A model generated the notes under the pieces. It did not search any database. It was not told where the DNA came from and saw only the letters and a list, made by a program, of their open reading frames with translations. From Pseudomonadota bacterium (GTDB taxonomy: Bacteria > Pseudomonadota > Gammaproteobacteria > Xanthomonadales > Xanthomonadaceae), in assembly GCA_023423675.1 (NCBI GenBank), contig JAFAFD010000428.1, forward strand, positions 1 to 7,725: 7,725 bases of DNA, given 5' to 3'. The position numbers and the translations under genes are program-made. Positions 7,558 through 7,725 of the stretch are shown piece after piece. Position 1 is the stretch's first letter; the number at the start of each line of letters is the position of its first letter.

Positions 7558-7581
7558 TCGTACCGGCCTCCTCCGGTACGA
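7558..7581. repeat. 9-bp inverted repeat in the receptor leader
   Basis: Arms TCGTACCGG (7558-7566) and CCGGTACGA (7573-7581) are perfect complements around the six-base loop CCTCCT. It ends about 50 bases before the receptor start codon. If transcribed, it would form a stable hairpin in the 5' leader, and the loop on the mRNA reads AGGAGG, a Shine-Dalgarno sequence. It could equally be an operator. No T-run follows, so it is not an intrinsic terminator. Confidence 0.55.
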
Positions 7582-7612
7582 CGCAGGTGCAACGACTTGC
7601 TGACACCGCTGG

Positions 7613-7622
7613 TCACGCGTGA
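7613..7622. repeat. 10-bp perfect palindrome TCACGCGTGA
   Basis: TCACGCGTGA reads the same on both strands and lies about 107 bases before the receptor start codon, a place suited to a dimeric regulator. A 10-bp palindrome can occur by chance, so the operator call is tentative. The flanking bases (7612 and 7623) do not extend the symmetry. Confidence 0.35.
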
Positions 7623-7654
7623 ACGTAACAAAGCACAGGACGCGCGGCATCTTG

Positions 7655-7676
7655 CGCCGCAGCAGCTGCAGCGGCG
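7655..7676. repeat. 22-bp near-perfect inverted repeat, possible operator
   Basis: Arms CGCCGC (7655-7660) and GCGGCG (7671-7676) flank a centre containing CAGCTG (7663-7668). The whole 22-base unit is symmetric except for one A-A pair (7661/7670). The size and central symmetry suit a LacI- or TetR-like dimer site upstream of a promoter, a common arrangement at glycan receptor genes in Xanthomonadales. The regulator is not in the window. Confidence 0.4.
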
Positions 7677-7697
7677 TTTCTTCGTTGCACTCGAAGT

Positions 7698-7722
7698 GGG
7701 GGGGGGGGGGGGGCCCCCCCCC
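7698..7722. repeat. Homopolymer G16-C9 tract at the window end, probable artefact
   Basis: Sixteen G (7698-7713) run directly into nine C (7714-7722), three bases from the end of the sequence. A poly-G run meeting a poly-C run at a sequence end is typical of low-quality read ends or contig-edge misassembly. Nothing nearby gives it a biological role. The true sequence to the right of about 7697 should be treated as unknown. Confidence 0.75.
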
Positions 7723-7725
7723 GCG

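Larger units (their letters stand above)
7507..7697 (-). promoter_or_regulatory. Upstream control region of the receptor-LamG operon
   Basis: These 191 bases before the receptor gene contain no convincing coding sequence. They must hold the operon promoter unless transcription starts outside the window. No strong -35/-10 pair stands out. A CTAGAA on the minus strand at 7548-7553 is a weak -10 candidate, but nothing like TTGACA stands 17 bases before it, and TTGTTA at 7624-7629 has no good -10 partner. The region instead holds three inverted repeats, listed separately, that could be regulator sites. No regulator gene is visible in the window. Confidence 0.4.

Noticed and set aside
7334..7606. 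A 90-codon open frame spanning the receptor start on the minus strand
   Set aside because: It overlaps the receptor's signal peptide and leader in another frame and its translation resembles nothing recognisable.
1..7725. CRISPR array, tRNA, rRNA, insertion sequence or prophage genes
   Set aside because: No spaced direct repeats, tRNA-like cloverleaf, rRNA stretch, transposase or integrase was seen. The window is almost fully covered by three ordinary coding regions.

Overview
The window looks like chromosomal DNA from a high-GC gammaproteobacterium of the Xanthomonadales, most likely Stenotrophomonas. The reasons are the strongly GC-rich codon use, a TonB-dependent receptor of the long type common in Xanthomonadales and Caulobacter, and a small intergenic stem-loop headed by GTAG that resembles the SMAG/REP elements known from S. 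maltophilia. The genus call is an inference from these features; no database search was done.

Layout. (1) 3-377, + strand: the C-terminal 125 codons of a cysteine-dioxygenase-type cupin enzyme, cut by the left edge. (2) 378-429: a short gap between convergent genes holding a GTAG-headed hairpin. (3) 430-4248, - strand: a 1272-residue exported multidomain protein with an N-terminal LamG-like (concanavalin-fold) domain, a discoidin-like segment, a helical-toroid-like central region resembling six-hairpin glycosidases or polysaccharide lyases, a calcium-loop-like motif and a C-terminal CARDB-like domain. (4) 4249-4323: a 75-base spacer with a good ribosome binding site and no terminator. (5) 4324-7506, - strand: a 1060-residue TonB-dependent outer-membrane receptor. 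(6) 7507-7697: its upstream control region, with three separate inverted repeats. (7) 7698-7722: a run of 16 G followed by 9 C at the right end, probably an assembly or contig-end artefact.

How the genes may work together. The receptor and the LamG protein lie in the same direction with a short spacer and no visible terminator, receptor first, so they probably form a two-gene operon. Both carry Sec signal peptides. The simplest reading is a small glycan-utilisation locus: the exported protein binds and perhaps cleaves a polysaccharide, and the receptor brings the oligosaccharide across the outer membrane. The substrate and the reaction cannot be read from the sequence. The central domain of the LamG protein is the best candidate here for an uncharacterised enzyme family. 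The dioxygenase gene belongs to sulfur amino-acid metabolism and appears unrelated.
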